64,000 nt of DNA from Sesamum alatum (GCA_034509735.1 JACGWO010000005.1:22376383-22440382), one strand, 5' to 3'. Counted from the stretch's first letter, positions 32,322-44,207 are shown. Numbers and translations: made by a program. The notes: generated by a model not told the origin, from the sequence alone.

Positions 32322-33100
32322 TATGTGTATACTAAGCTGGAATATTAGAGGCGTCGGATGCCAGGAATTTATCACGGCTGCACGTGATTTGATCCACACA
32401 GCGGCTCCACAAATGTTTATCATTATGGATACACGCATGCATGCCGATCGAGCTCCTCCTATCATCCAACGCTTGCCTTTTACTGATTCTGTTCTTGTTT
32501 CATCTTTAGGGTATGCTGGAGGAGTGTGGATCCTCTGGAATGCCAATGAGATCCATGTTCGACAAACCTAGTTGGCTAATCGTATGGTACACTTAGAGGT
32601 GGATTATGGTGCAGGAGATAATCTATTCCTTCTTTCAGCTGTTTACAACTATCCACAACCATCCATGCAGCACCATGTATGGAATGATTTATGTGAGTAT
32701 TCTGATAATATAAATGATAAAGAATGGATTATAGTGGGAGATTTTAATTGTGTCCTAAGTTGGGATGAAAAAATAGGCGGACAATTTTTGCCATCTAGAA
32801 TTTTCAAATTTAAGGAATGCATGAAATATTGTATACTTATGAATTTAGGTTTTGTGGGACACAAATATACTTGGACTAATAGACAATTTGGAAAATACTT
32901 CATCTGTGAACGTTTGGCAGAGCCTTGGCTAATTCGGGTTGGTGTAATAGATTCCCAAATTCTCTTGTCAAACATCTTAGTTCTAGCACTTTTGATCATT
33001 CACCAATTCTAATTGATACGAATCCGTATAGTAGAAATAATAAAAGACCTTTTAGATATGAAGTACCCTGGGCCTCTTATGTGGAATTTAAACATATCTA
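32322..33100 (+). pseudogene. ORF2 endonuclease (APE type) of the same LINE, cut off by the Helitron-like end
   Basis: The ORF begins MCILSWNIRGVGCQEF and holds AGGVWILWNANE, WIIVGDFNCVLSWDEK (the GDFN catalytic asparagine), GHKYTWTN and, in a shifted frame, STFDHSPILI (D-H motif). There is a stop at 32569-32571 and a frameshift near 32930. The coding ends abruptly after EVPWASYVEFKHI at about 33100, where the Helitron-like sequence starts. The RT part of this LINE is not present in the window. Confidence 0.8.
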
Positions 33101-33668
33101 TACTCTATATAAATGTGTAAATACTCAAGTTGTTTGTTCCCCATCGTGAAAAGACAAATATGCCATCATTTAAATATTATTAATTATTATATTATAAATT
33201 CTGAAAATTTTAACAATTTAGAATTCTAAATATTCTAAACCTCCTCCATATAAATTTAGGATAAAAAACTTAAATCATGAATTATGAATGAATCCAATTA
33301 CACAGAATTTTAATAACCTGCTTCTAATCGTGAAACATGAATGAGCCCAATTACATAGACCTGTAACGCATTAAATTTTAATAACAGTCACGGAATATTA
33401 TATTATAAAATTAGTTAGAAAAAAATAAAATTCTATAAGAATTTAAGAGTCTTAATTGATCTAAACTACTTAGAGAATGAATAACATATTCAACTAAAGA
33501 AAATGAATATGCCAAATAATATTTCAATACAATTACTTTGCTAGCTAGAAGAAATCTTAATTATATTAAGAAAGTTTTAATTTAGCATGACACATTAAAA
33601 TTTAAAATAAACTACACATGAAAAAAATATATAAAATACTAATCTAAACTTAAATATATACATATATA
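33101..33668 (+). mobile_element. Helitron-like copy, forward orientation
   Basis: It starts A|TCTATACTCTATATAAATG inside the LINE endonuclease and is the inverted partner of 27263-27848 over its whole length. The right edge coincides with a switch to the antisense ORF of the gypsy element at about 33669, so its 3' end is missing. It has no coding capacity. Confidence 0.5.
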
Positions 33669-34812
33669 ATTACTTTGGCGAAGTTACTTGCCTTAGGCCC
33701 AAGTCAAGCTTCTCCCAGAGTCAAGGAGTGTGGTGAAGAAGTTCCCCAAGATCAACCTTGCGAGCCAGCTACTTCTCCTCGCAAGCGAAATTCTGAAGTG
33801 GTCGAACCCCTTGAAGTGAATAATAAGAAGAAAAGTGCTCTTCGTTCTTTGGAAGTAAGTGGGAGTAGCAACCCTGGTCGTCATTCGAATAGGCTGAAGA
33901 GGGATTCAAAACCAACAAACATCGACGTTGATGGTGAAGTCTCAAGTCATGAACCATCAATGTTGAATTTTGTCAAGGAGGTTATTTTTTTTTCTCTTTC
34001 TTTTCTTTTTTTTAGCGATAAATCTTCTTTTACTTCTAACTCAAGTTGATGCATTATCATAGCTTGAAGCTTAAGTCTTAATTGTTGAAGATGATGAAAC
34101 TTCCCAAGTTAGCCAAAGGTCGACCTTTGGGTCTAACTTTTTTGCTACGACCCGTCCTCTTGGAATGGGGCTTAAGAGAAAACAACCCTCTTGTCAAGTT
34201 GCGGTGTCGGTATTTGAAGGCGAGAGGTTTGTTCTTAATCATCAAAAAGAGTTCCTTCAAAAGCTATGGCGCGATCTTCTCATGAAGATATCAAACACCT
34301 TGATTTCATCTCATCAATCAAAGACGACGTTTACTTCGTTCTTGAATCTATGAAGAGCTTTTAGAATTTTGACATCTCAAAAGTGGAAGAAATGATGAAC
34401 ACATTCTTCGCCAAGGCCGCTGCTTATGATAAGGTGCGATCGTCGTCTTCTGAAAGGTTATCCAAAGAGCTTTTCGAGCGACAGTTAAAGGAAGCCAACG
34501 ATCGTCTTAGATGCTCGAGCTAAAGAAAGTGAAGAGGCTTTCAAGGTCCAATCCACTACGGACAAGTTAAAGCGTGTTGAGAAGGAGCTTGCAGATTTGA
34601 AGGAGCAAAGGAAGACCTTGTGTGCTACTCTGAAGGAAGAAAATCAACTTTTTCATAGTGCTCAAGTTGGAATTCACGAAATTGTGGAAGAAATTGCAGC
34701 GCTTGACAATACCACCCCCCTCAACGATGAAGTGGTTGCGAGTTTGGAGGCTTCAAGAACAAATTTGGAAGCCCTCAAGGAAGAGTTGAAGGATTTGAGT
34801 CCCTTTGCTTGA
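33669..34812 (+). pseudogene. Antisense extra ORF (coiled-coil, PMD-associated type) of the - strand Tat-like element
   Basis: This ORF runs opposite to the gypsy pol genes and lies beyond the integrase C-terminus. That is the position and orientation of the extra 'plant mobile domain' ORFs known in some Tat-lineage elements. A basic Ser/Lys-rich part covers 33672-33990 (SPRKRNSEVVEPLEVNNKKK). Fragments VFEGERFVLNHQKEFLQKLW and DDVYFVLESMKSF follow. A coiled-coil C-terminus is then readable with KRVEKELADLKEQRKTLCAT and ASRTNLEALKEELKDLSPFA, stop at 34810-34812. Frameshifts occur near 34060, 34290 and 34510. The link to the PMD ORF family is from memory of family context, since the PMD core itself is not visible here. 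Confidence 0.55.
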
Positions 34813-35249
34813 GATTTGCTTAGGACCTTATATTTTATTGCATTTGATTCCTTTTTTCCTTTCTTCTAAGTCATGAACTCTAATGTTTTTGAGATTACGT
34901 AATATAAGCTTTTTCTTTTCTCTCTATCTTGCAATCTTTGAGCATGTTTGAATACTTCCCATCTCGATGAATTCATATGAGAAATAAAGTTCATTTAAAT
35001 GTTATGACTGTACTTGGAATATCCAAGCTGCGTACGTACCTCATCAAGAGGATCAAGTCAATACGTAGTTCAAGGGTACAAAATATTTATTTTGAGAGGG
35101 GAGAGCCGTTTACAGTTTATACTCATGCGGGCCAGGAGTTTTCTTTTTTTTTTTTCTCTTTCTTTCTTTTTTTTGAGTTTTTTTGTTTCTTCTTTTTTTG
35201 TTTCTCATCTTTTTTTTAATTTTTCTATTTTTTTTTCAGGCGTAATACC
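34813..35249. other. T-rich non-coding spacer of the gypsy element
   Basis: This lies between the tail-to-tail ends of the antisense ORF and integrase. Long T-runs at about 35140-35240 correspond to A-runs on the element's sense strand. No gene is seen. Confidence 0.45.
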
Positions 35250-35806
35250 GCCTTAAGAACTTTCCATTTATCGGGCCTATCTTCAAGCCGTCTTCAGTAA
35301 CCAACTTATATGCACATTTGTGTAGACCTCTTGACGACATACGAACCATCCCATTTTGGCAAGAACTTATTACCCGTTCGATGCGTTGTGATTATAGGCC
35401 TCCTCACTGCAAGTAATAGATCACCAACTTGAAAAGAGTGTAGTGGAACCTTCTCATTAAACGCCTTGGATAATCGAGCTTGATAGCCTTTGTTGTGCTT
35501 CTAATCTTTTCTCATCGAGAGCTTCTAGCTCTTCAAGCCGTATTCGAGTATTTTCTTCTTCAGTAAGCCCTTCTTGTATTGCTATCCTCAATGAAGGAAT
35601 TTGTTGCTCAAGCGGGAGGACTGCCTCCACTCCATAAACCAACGCATAAGGAGTTGCTTGCGTAGGCGTTCTAACAGTGGTTTTGTATGCCCATACAGCT
35701 TCTCCAATTCTTTCTTGCCAATCCCGCTTTGACTTGGTCACCACTCTCTTCAATAGGCTGCACAAAGTTTTGTTAAATGCTTCAGCAAGACTGTTGGCAG
35801 CGGCAT
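35250..35806 (-). pseudogene. Integrase C-terminal part of the - strand Tat-like gypsy element
   Basis: On the - strand the reading NSLAEAFNKTLCSLLKRVVT, SKRDWQERIGEAVWAYKTT and TPTQATPYALVYGVEAVLPL is the end of the integrase catalytic core. It is followed by LEELEALDEKRLEAQQRL. After a frameshift at about 35490, SFQVGDLLLAVRRPIITTHR and FLPKWDGSYVV give the C-terminal DNA-binding fold. The core is interrupted at 35806 by the solo LTR that follows. Joining across that LTR keeps the frame open. Confidence 0.82.
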
Positions 35807-35870
35807 TGTAGCACCCACTAACGGCACAACGACTATATTTCCCCTATATATCACACTTAATATAAACCCC

Positions 35871-35913
<43 letters not shown>

Positions 35914-36284
35914 GGTACATGATCTAGTCCCTGTTGAGTATATATACACATAGTCTAATCATTACAACAAGAATATTTATCATCTCATCACAAGATCATA
36001 TATACATATATCAAGTACAACAAAAATGGAACACGTTATAGTTAGTTCACATGCCATTCTCGCTTTTAATCCAAAAGGAGACTTCAATTTCTATTTACAA
36101 TGAGGAGAAAACTGCATACTGGCCCGACTTGACTGGAATGCAAAATGTGAACTTAGTTGTTGTGAATAGGCACAACCAAATCTACACCTAAAAAATGTTA
36201 GCAGAGGGATGAGCCTGCAACTCAATAAGTAAATAATCGACACCAACTATATACACACCTCAATTATATCAACAAGACAAAAAC

Positions 36285-38289
36285 TGTTAGAATAGGTGAC
36301 CATGTAAGCCAATTTTGGCAGGAATATGTAACCTATGTCTAGAAAATTCTTTGGTATTTGATAAAATATTTATGAATAAAGAAGTGAAAATTCATATGGC
36401 AATACTTTGTTTACGTTCACTTATCTGCATTTACATTTCTGTTCACTACGCAAACAAAGCCCACGGACTGAGTAAAGTTTTCGGGGACTGGGACTACGCT
36501 TGGAGGTAGGTCCATGAAATCAGTCTCACCGAATCAGTCCGGAAATCTCCAAGTCAAGGAATCCCGAAAATGGGTACCGGGATTCCCTTTGAGACTTGCA
36601 CTAAGCATCTGCTGTCGTATTTCATCGACGGGTGACGAAGGTCGTCTAAGCAGTGTTTAGTGGGTCAGCGTGCTAGGAAGCAGCTGACTGAGGTGACTCG
36701 CGGGAACCGTCTTACGGAGGGCCTTGAGTATGGTCAGCAAGGTATGACGTGTATTCCCGGTTCCAACGGTACAGGCCAAGTCCTTTGACTTGAGGAACTG
36801 CTAAGTTTACCTGTACATCAGGTCTGTATCTTAGATATGGTGAGAGATTGCCAAAATACTCTTGAGTAGTCATAAGCCATGTCTAGTGCAGCTCGGGTGT
36901 ACAAAGTGACAGTAGTTTCCAAGAAAGGATCTGTCTCCTGTCAAAAGGTGTTGACAGTTGAGTCTCATATATGCTCTGTGTCTTGTCCCTGAAATCTGTG
37001 GCCACAGTGACTGAACAGAAGGGAAAAGGTTTCCCTTGCGGCGTTTGGTGAGGACAGACCGACACTTAGGTCCAAAATGGGTACCTGCATTTTCCGTGCC
37101 CTAGACCCTAAGTGATGAGACCGAAGACAGAAGGACAAGTGTACTGTTAGAGCCTAAATGTTCATCCCCGAAAATTTCACCTAGTCTCTAGTGCCATGGA
37201 CCGTTGCTAGATGGCCACCCATGGTAACGGACGGATTCTAGGAATTCGACCAAGTCTAGCTGAATGGTGAACCTAAAGAGTCACACACTATCCACACACA
37301 CACTTAGTATTTAATTTAGAATTAAATATTGGAGTAAAGGAATGATTAAATTAGATTTAATCGGGTCCTATATTTTCTTGGAGAAATTAATTCCTTCTAT
37401 TTGATAAAGGGAATTAAATTAATAAATAGGATTTATTAAAAGGGTTGATTTAATGGGCTTAGAATAAATTATAATATTTATTTATTATATTATATTTATT
37501 CTTTTAGCCTTTTGGGATATTTAATAGGATTTAAATATTCCATTAAATTAAAATCAACGGTTGAGATGGAAAGGGGAGATGGAAGGCTAGGATTCGTTTG
37601 ACTAGGTCAAACACTAGTTTGACTAGGTCAAAATCCTAGTCAAATTAGGTTACTTAGAGTTTGAGTTTAAAGAGGATTAAACTCTTCCTCTATATAAACC
37701 CCTAGCTTCCAACATTTAATAGATTGATGATTCTTGAAAAACACACACAACACACACTCTCCCTCTCCTACCTCTCGTCCGCCCCCTCTCTCTTTCTCTA
37801 GCAAGAAAATATTTTCTTTCTTTAGTTCTTTTTGTTCTTGGAACATCAAGAACTTAGACGAACCAATACCGTTAATTGATAACGAGTTATTGATTCGTCC
37901 ACTCCAAAAATAATACTTGTTCGTTGCTAGCACGACGTGCAAGATACGTGGGTGGATCGTGTGTCACGATTTGGAGGATCTCAAGAACGAGGTCTTGGTG
38001 CAAAACGGGGAACAACGCGAGTAGCAGTTGAAGACGAAAACGACAACGGGTAGGTCTCGTTTAAGATTTTCGTCCCTCTTTATTTTTCAACTCTATGGCC
38101 TCCATGATTTATTTAATTGTTTTATGATCATGAGATACACCGAACGCCCGGGAACCTCAAGGGCACACCCCTTGAGCGTGTTCTTTAAATTAAAAGCATG
38201 CCTTTTATTTTGTAAAATTTAATATGTTTAATTTTACCGCGCTTCCGCATTCGCGCAATTCCCGGGACGATCCACCGGATTTTCTTTCA
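36285..38289 (+). mobile_element. Solo LTR, 'TGTTAGAATAGG' family copy 2 (2005 bp)
   Basis: It starts TGTTAGAATAGGTGACCATG, ends GGATTTTCTTTCA, and has perfect 5-bp AAAAC duplications (36280-36284 and 38290-38294). It carries the conserved family block near 37180-37215 and a TATATAAA promoter box at 37691-37698. The 3' hairpin CTCAAGGG-CACAC-CCCTTGAG is at 38156-38176. It is closest to copy 7 at 58908-60902. No internal sequence is attached. Confidence 0.88.
37691..37698 (+). promoter_or_regulatory. TATA box of the LTR promoter (copy 2)
   Basis: TATATAAA is followed by ACCCCTAGC and a CA-repeat leader. The same arrangement occurs at 60309-60316 in copy 7, placing the start of the LTR transcript about 30 bp further on. 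Confidence 0.55.
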
Positions 38290-39866
38290 AAAACAAGCAA
38301 CGTATATAAAATGTAATTAACTTGATCAAGTACATTTCATTTCATTTCTCCATGTAGTCATCCCATAATATGACAACCCATCAAACTTGTCTTTTCCTAG
38401 TTGACTTACCAGAAAGGTGATATAGTGTTTTTCTCCACCAACTCAACCTCACTATTCATTATACACATATACATGAATTCCCTTGACATGCCACACAGGC
38501 TCATCAATCTCATTTTGCGTCAAAGCTCTTTTCATTTTGCATCATAGTTTTTTTCACATCGCATCATAGCTCTTTCATATCGCATCATAGCTCTTTTCAT
38601 TTCATTTTTCCACATAGGCTATTCAACAACATCAAGGGGTATTCATATCATAATTACATTCAATTTCCATCACTCCCTCGATTTCATAGACCACCGTTCT
38701 TGTAAGCCTACTAGTCAAGTAATAGCTCATACCAGCACATTATCATTGGCATGCACCAACAACACATCATTCAACAAATAGAACATTTCAATACATTTTG
38801 TCATTTCACTTTCACAACATTAATCAAATCAAATGATTAATAACTCATAGAATTCAAAATAGATTAATTCTAGCATGAATCATAGTCTTACATAAGGGTA
38901 GTATCACAAGAAAGATGACATATATAGATAGTACTAATTATTTACTTACACAACACTAATAGGAAAAAGGAACATATATAGGCAGCACTAATTATTTACT
39001 TACCTCGATCTTATACAAATTTAGTTAGCAAATATGAAGTCGTTCGATCCTCTACTTTATCTGTGCCCTATCATAAGGTATAATGCGTATAATTAATATC
39101 TAGAATGTCAATTTTTAAATAAAATATTAAATAGTATTTATATCTACCATTCTTAATAACCATTTTGGATTTAATTATCTCAAACCATACCCATCTTTAG
39201 TAAATATAATATTTTCAAATATAATTCTATAATATTTCTCAAATATAAATTTTCAACCCGATTAAACTAAGCCAATCAATTATAGAAATTATTAAATCTA
39301 GTAAATTAAGCAATTTAAGCCATTAATTATAACACCCCTAATTCAATTGAGATAATTAACCTAGCACTAATTTATAAATACTCAAATTCATAAAATTTTT
39401 CGGTTAAACACTAAAGCGAGTAGTATAAATAACATTTAATAAATGCACTTATTAAATCATATATTTATATAGATTAAAACTAATTAAAATAAAATAATTA
39501 CTTACCTACGATTTTCGCCGAAACTCTGTTTGTGTTTCTGTTTTTGTGTGTGTGTGTTTAGTGTGTAATTGTTGCCTTTTTTTAAAAAATTAAAACGGAT
39601 GGGTGTTGTTCCACCCATCATTATCCCAACTTTTTATTATTATTATTTTTTTAAATTTAATAAAATTTTTCAAAATACCCATTACCTCCTTTCTAATTCT
39701 TAATTAATATAATTTGCTCCCAAATATTATATAGAGCTCCAATTCACTCCGTTCAAGTCTTAATACGATCACAATTTAATCTATAATATATCTACTAATT
39801 AACTAAATTTCTTAAATAATTATCAATTAACCCTATAATTATGTATAAAAATTTGTGGGCGTCACA

Positions 39867-40079
39867 GGCATAGTACATAGAAGAGTTTCTTTGCTTGAAT
39901 CCAAACTTTTGACATAATTTGTCTATCAAGCTGTTACAGAAGGATTTTTCATTATCATTGATTTATATACCTAGGCACTCCGTAGCGATATATGATGTGT
40001 GTACGGATTAAATCATTAACATTCTCTTTCTTTACTTTTTTAAGGGGGATTGCTTCAACCCATTTAGAGAAGTAGTCAG
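39867..40079 (-). pseudogene. Integrase core segment between two LTR insertions
   Basis: On the - strand this gives the middle of the DDE core. Fragments LKKVKKENVNDLIRTHIIYR and YGVPRYI are followed, after a frameshift, by KSFCNSLIDKLCQKFGFKQR and NSS. The following residues are across the LTR at 35806. The right border is the Copia LTR at 40080. A second copy of the segment 39943-40079 occurs at 55843-55977. Confidence 0.8.
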
Positions 40080-41782
40080 TGTTAGAATAGGTGACCAGAA
40101 AGCCACTTGAATTGGTGATTTTGGGAACTATTCGTCAATCTTTATTGATACAATATTATCCTGATGAATAGAGTAAGTATTCATCATTGGCACTGTGTTT
40201 GTTGTGCTTACTAGTAACGTTGAACGGCGTTTCAACGTCACAACAAATGTCCACAGACCAATTGGATAAGCCATGTAGTTGGGTTGCGCATTGGATGGCG
40301 GCTATGAAACCAACTTCTGAGGGTTGGTTTGGAACATTCCAAGTCGAGGACCTCGGGACTGGGCATCGAATGTCCTATTGAGACTTGCACTAAGTATTGC
40401 ATTCACAGGGTGAGTGTCGAGTTTCATCAGCGACAGACGAAGGTCGTCTATGCAATTTTAGTGGGTTAGTTGACAAGGTGGTCGACTGACTGAAGTGACT
40501 CGCGAGAATCGTCATATGGAAGCCTTGGAGGCTTGGTCGGTATGACTATAATTCCCGGTTCCGATAGTACGGGATTAGTCCCCGAACTTGAGGAATCATG
40601 GAAATCACGTACATATGGAGACTGTATCTTAGATCTGGCGAGAGGTGATCATTCTGTAAGATGGTCATTATAAGCCTTGTCCAGTGCAGTTGGAGTATGT
40701 AGCGAGGACGGTGGATTCCAAGATAGGATTTGTCCAATGTCAGTACATGACAGTGATGTCTCCAATACACTCTGAGATGGTTTAGACTCTGAAACTCTAT
40801 GGCCATAGAAATTGATTGAGTAGGAAAGGGTTTCCTACGTCGATCGATAGAGTAAACGCATCTCGGATATGAAGCATAATTGCCTAGTCAAGGATGGGAA
40901 CCGACGCCCAATTTCATATCCTAGACTAAGGCCAGGAGACGATCGATAGTAGGACCGTACCCGTACGAAATCGGAGCCTAAATGTTCACGTCAACATTCA
41001 CCTAGTCTCTAGTGCCATGGACCGTTGCTAGACGGCCACCTATGGTGACGGGCTCCTGTTGGACACGAGCCTAAGTCTAGTTGAGGGTAAACCTAAAGGG
41101 TCACACACAAATCACCGAGGAGGTGGAGGAATTGACTTGGAGTCAATTTCAGAGGATGATAAGTAATTCGATTACTTAAGGGATTGTCCATTGGATAGAC
41201 GGGGTGATATTGTATCGGGTCCTCGTTTAATCGATAAATAGAATTTATCGATTAATATGGAAAGTTCAGATGTTGGATCTTTTAATTGGATTAAAAAATC
41301 AATGGAAATTATTTAAGTGGACATTAAATTAAATTGGATTTAATTATGGGTTCGTCGTAATTGGATTACGGTAGAATCCGGTCCGTTAAATTTTGAGCCG
41401 AGAGGTGTGTTAATTCCATTTATGGAATAGGAAGAAGTTGGACTTCTTTCCTAAATAAGCATGGCGAAAAATTGTCACCTTGGAGGGAGCAAAAATTGGC
41501 CATGTTGGATGCTAGGTGTTAGTTGACTTGTCTCTTTTGGTAAGAGACAAATCAACTCCAATCAAGCCCTTCCTTTTTGGTATGATTTGATCATACTTTA
41601 AAAGATAGTAGGCTTGATTGAAGAATTGATGGTGATTGATTGGGATGTATCTAGACATCCTTGGATGAACCTAGACACATTCCAATAATCACATTAATAT
41701 GTATATATATGATGAGTATATACTAACACCTATTGATGATGAATTTCATTATTCATCTTTTTCTAGGAAAAAGATGAACACT

Positions 41783-41822
<40 letters not shown>

Positions 41823-42293
41823 GTCTTAATCCTCTTTGTTGCTTCATTGATCTAGGATCAATTGAAAAACAAAGTAAGATCAAGAAGGAACACTAATTTG
41901 ATAGTGTAATCTATTCTTTGATTTCATCCTCCAGATCCATTTTTTTCTATCAAGAAAAACGAGATCTCTCCCGGTGTGGTGTGGACTACGTTAGAGGCTC
42001 TCTATGTTGGGACCTCGTGTGGACGAACATCGGGAGGAATCAACGTGTGTAGCCGATCGAAATAAAATTTCGAGAAAGGTATTCCGATTTATATTTATGC
42101 TCTCGGTTTCTTCTTTATTACATAGCCACGAACGCATGTTTATTTTATATGTTTATATTATGCGTTTATACACCGATAGCCCGGGAACGTTCAAGGGAAC
42201 ACCCCTTGAATGTGATTTAATTTCTGTTATTCCCCATGTTTTTAATCTCCACCGCGCTTCCGCCGCGTTTTCGAGCCGATCCGCTTTCCATCA
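40080..42293 (+). repeat. Left outer LTR of the Copia composite ('TGTTAGAATAGG' copy 3, 2214 bp)
   Basis: It starts TGTTAGAATAGGTGACCAG and ends CGATCCGCTTTCCATCA, immediately before AG-TGGTATCAGAGC. The left flank is GTCAG (40075-40079), and the right outer LTR at 58114 is followed by ATCAG, an imperfect 5-bp duplication. Present are the shared block CACCTAGTCTCTAGTGCCATGG at about 41007-41028, a (CT)n microsatellite at 41790-41820 and the 3' hairpin at 42190-42210. Two kilobases is long for a Copia LTR. Confidence 0.85.
42190..42210 (+). other. Conserved LTR hairpin (copy 3)
   Basis: TTCAAGGG-AACAC-CCCTTGAA folds into an 8-bp perfect stem with a 5-nt loop about 85 bp before the LTR 3' end. 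Five other copies have the hairpin at the same place with paired changes (38156-38176, 48300-48320, 51667-51689, 58010-58032, 60776-60800). It is probably functional in element RNA 3'-end formation, dimerisation or first-strand transfer. Confidence 0.7.
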
Positions 42294-42295
42294 AG

Positions 42296-42307
42296 TGGTA
42301 TCAGAGC
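42296..42307 (+). other. Copia primer-binding site (initiator tRNA-Met)
   Basis: TGGTATCAGAGC lies two bases after the LTR and matches the 3' end complement of plant initiator tRNA-Met, the usual Copia primer. The following CCGGATCGGTG is conserved at the second element (51766-51787). Confidence 0.88.
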
Positions 42308-44207
42308 CCGGATCGGTGTATGTGGCAATAGATTACATGTTTTACGTTTTCAAGCATGTTCAACATGTTTAGATCGGCTTTAAAAGCATGTATTTATTGC
42401 TTTTAATTTTCATAATTATTTGTTTGAAATTTGCATGTTTAATTGTGTTGATTAATCATGGATATTTGGGTGATTTTAGAAAATTGAATTTTCTGAAATT
42501 TGGGTATTTATTTCAGTTTTTAATATGCGTAATTTAAAAAAAAATAAAAATTACAGTAGCAACTGCTTTCGGTTGGCAGCAGGCTGCCTGCTGCCGAGCA
42601 CAGGCACCGCGTCCACGCGCCCAGGCATGTGCGCACGCGCGAGCGCTGGGCGCTGCCGACTGCACGCGCGCTGCCAGCCGCGCACGCCCTCGCCCAGCAC
42701 AAGCAGTAGTGCCTGCGCGCGCTCGCGTGGCCGGCCGGCACGGCCGAACGGCTGGGCCATTTTTTCGCCGTTTTTTTTGAAAAATTTGATTTTTTGGTAT
42801 TCTGCATATTTTTTCTGAAATATTTAATTTATGGCTGATTTAATTTTAGTTGAGAATGAGTTTTCCTAAAATTAAATTGCCTAAAATTATTTTTTAAATG
42901 GTTTCCAAAAAAAAATAAAATGTACATGGGTTGTACGAGGTTTCTAATATCCCATTTTAATTATATTTTTGACATGTATTTTTCTGCATTTAATTATGTT
43001 ATGGGATGATATTGGATATTATTTATTTTATACATGGTTTGTATTATTTGGAGCATGATTATATTGGATATGTAATTACGTTGTGTTTTGCTAAAATTGG
43101 TTAACAAGGGATGATCACGAAGCCCATTGAACTGTGTATGGTTTTAAATTCTTTTTGGGTTGGGCCTGCGTGCCTCTTGTTTTGGGACTATTATTTTCCA
43201 CTTTCATCTCATGATGTTAACGCTTGTTTTTTTCCTTTTATTTTCCATGTATTCCATTTCTCTTGTAATGAGAGTAGTTAGGAATATTTTTGTGAGGTTT
43301 TACATTTTATGTATAATAAGGCAAGCCCACGAAGAAAAAGGAGGCCTATGTTGGACGGAGGCTCAAGGGGAGACATCAAGGCGAAACAAATAGAGTACAA
43401 GGCCCATTGGCTTGACATTGGGTTAATTTGTTGTAATAGTGTAGGACTACCCTAGACCGACCATAGACTTACTGCGGGCTCAGTGGGTCGCATAGGTTGG
43501 GCCTGTGATCATCCAACAGGGGTATGCTAGATTTACTTGCATGCGATGCATTTATTTAAATGCTTTATATTATTGGATATTTATGCATGCAAAATATTAA
43601 TGTGATAAGTTCTCGGTCAATAATTTCGAACCCTCACTTGGTTGGACCAAGTTGAAATATTAGGCCCATGATGGACTTGGATCAAAATGGTTTTGATTTG
43701 TCCAAGTCTTTGATCTATAGTAATGTTGTGAGGAAGCTACCGCTACCCAAGTGTGATCTCACGAGTCGTGGCACATTTGGAATAGAGGAAAGCTGCACCG
43801 TTGTTGTGAACAAAGAGTACGCTCACTGTTTCCCTGTCTCACGAGTCGTGGGGGGCGACAGTTGAGGTATGATTTGGTTGATGGGTCGGGCCTAACATCG
43901 AGTAGCATGATTCGCTTGGAGTCCTAGGATCATGTGAAGAGGTGAGGCAGAATATCTTGGGGATCTCATCGGTTGAGAATGGTATTAGATACCTCCACGA
44001 GGCTTTTTCCATGTGAATCGTAAAAACGGGCAATGGAGAATTGTGCTTGTGGATCCCAAGCCCACTAGGAAACGGTTTTCCGAAACCCCATTTGAGAGTG
44101 ATGGGCTTTCGTAGAAATAGTGGGAGGGGTTAATGACTAAAGAACCAAGTCTTAACTTGAACATAATATTGTTATAATCTACTGAATATTTTTCTGTTTA
44201 ACTGTTG
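42308..44207 (+). other. Long untranslated leader of Copia copy A, with GC-rich islet and palindromes
   Basis: The leader is about 1.9 kb without a convincing ORF. A block at about 42581-42762 is extremely rich in CpG and GC (for example GCGCACGCGCGAGCGCTGGG) inside otherwise AT-rich DNA. It is followed by A- and T-runs. Two copies of CACGAGTCGTG lie at 43760-43770 and 43840-43850. The whole arrangement recurs in copy B (51778-53709). Leaders of this kind carry packaging and dimerisation signals in retroelements, but no function is shown here. Confidence 0.6.

Larger units (their letters stand above)
35807..39866 (-). mobile_element. Solo LTR of a second family ('TGTGACGCCC'), itself split by a nested LTR
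   Basis: On the - strand it begins TGTGACGCCCACAAATTT at 39866 and ends ...TTAGTGGGTGCTACA at 35807. It is flanked by perfect GGCAT duplications (35802-35806 and 39867-39871). Removing the nested copy (36285-38289) leaves about 2.05 kb. TG/CA ends, a 5-bp duplication and lack of coding sequence fit a solo LTR. Similar TGTGACGCCC starts are common in plant gypsy LTRs, so a gypsy origin is likely but not proven. It contains a (AT)n run at about 35879-35910 and short ATCGCATCATAGCTCTTT repeats at about 38510-38600. Confidence 0.75.

Noticed and set aside
34977..35256. Two open frames rich in Phe and Ser
   Set aside because: They are translations of T-runs and pyrimidine tracts in the gypsy spacer. 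There is no codon bias and no homologous feature.
35879..35910. (AT)n tract, and similar tracts at 10018, 13156, 13616, 15598, 27858 and (CT)n at 41790
   Set aside because: Ordinary microsatellites. There is no sign that they form an array with spacers, so no CRISPR or satellite is claimed.
42520..42818. Overlapping open frames on both strands in the GC-rich leader block (also 51948-52236)
   Set aside because: They arise because GC-rich DNA has few stop codons. The peptides are Arg/Ala/Pro-rich without any family resemblance and differ between the two Copia copies.
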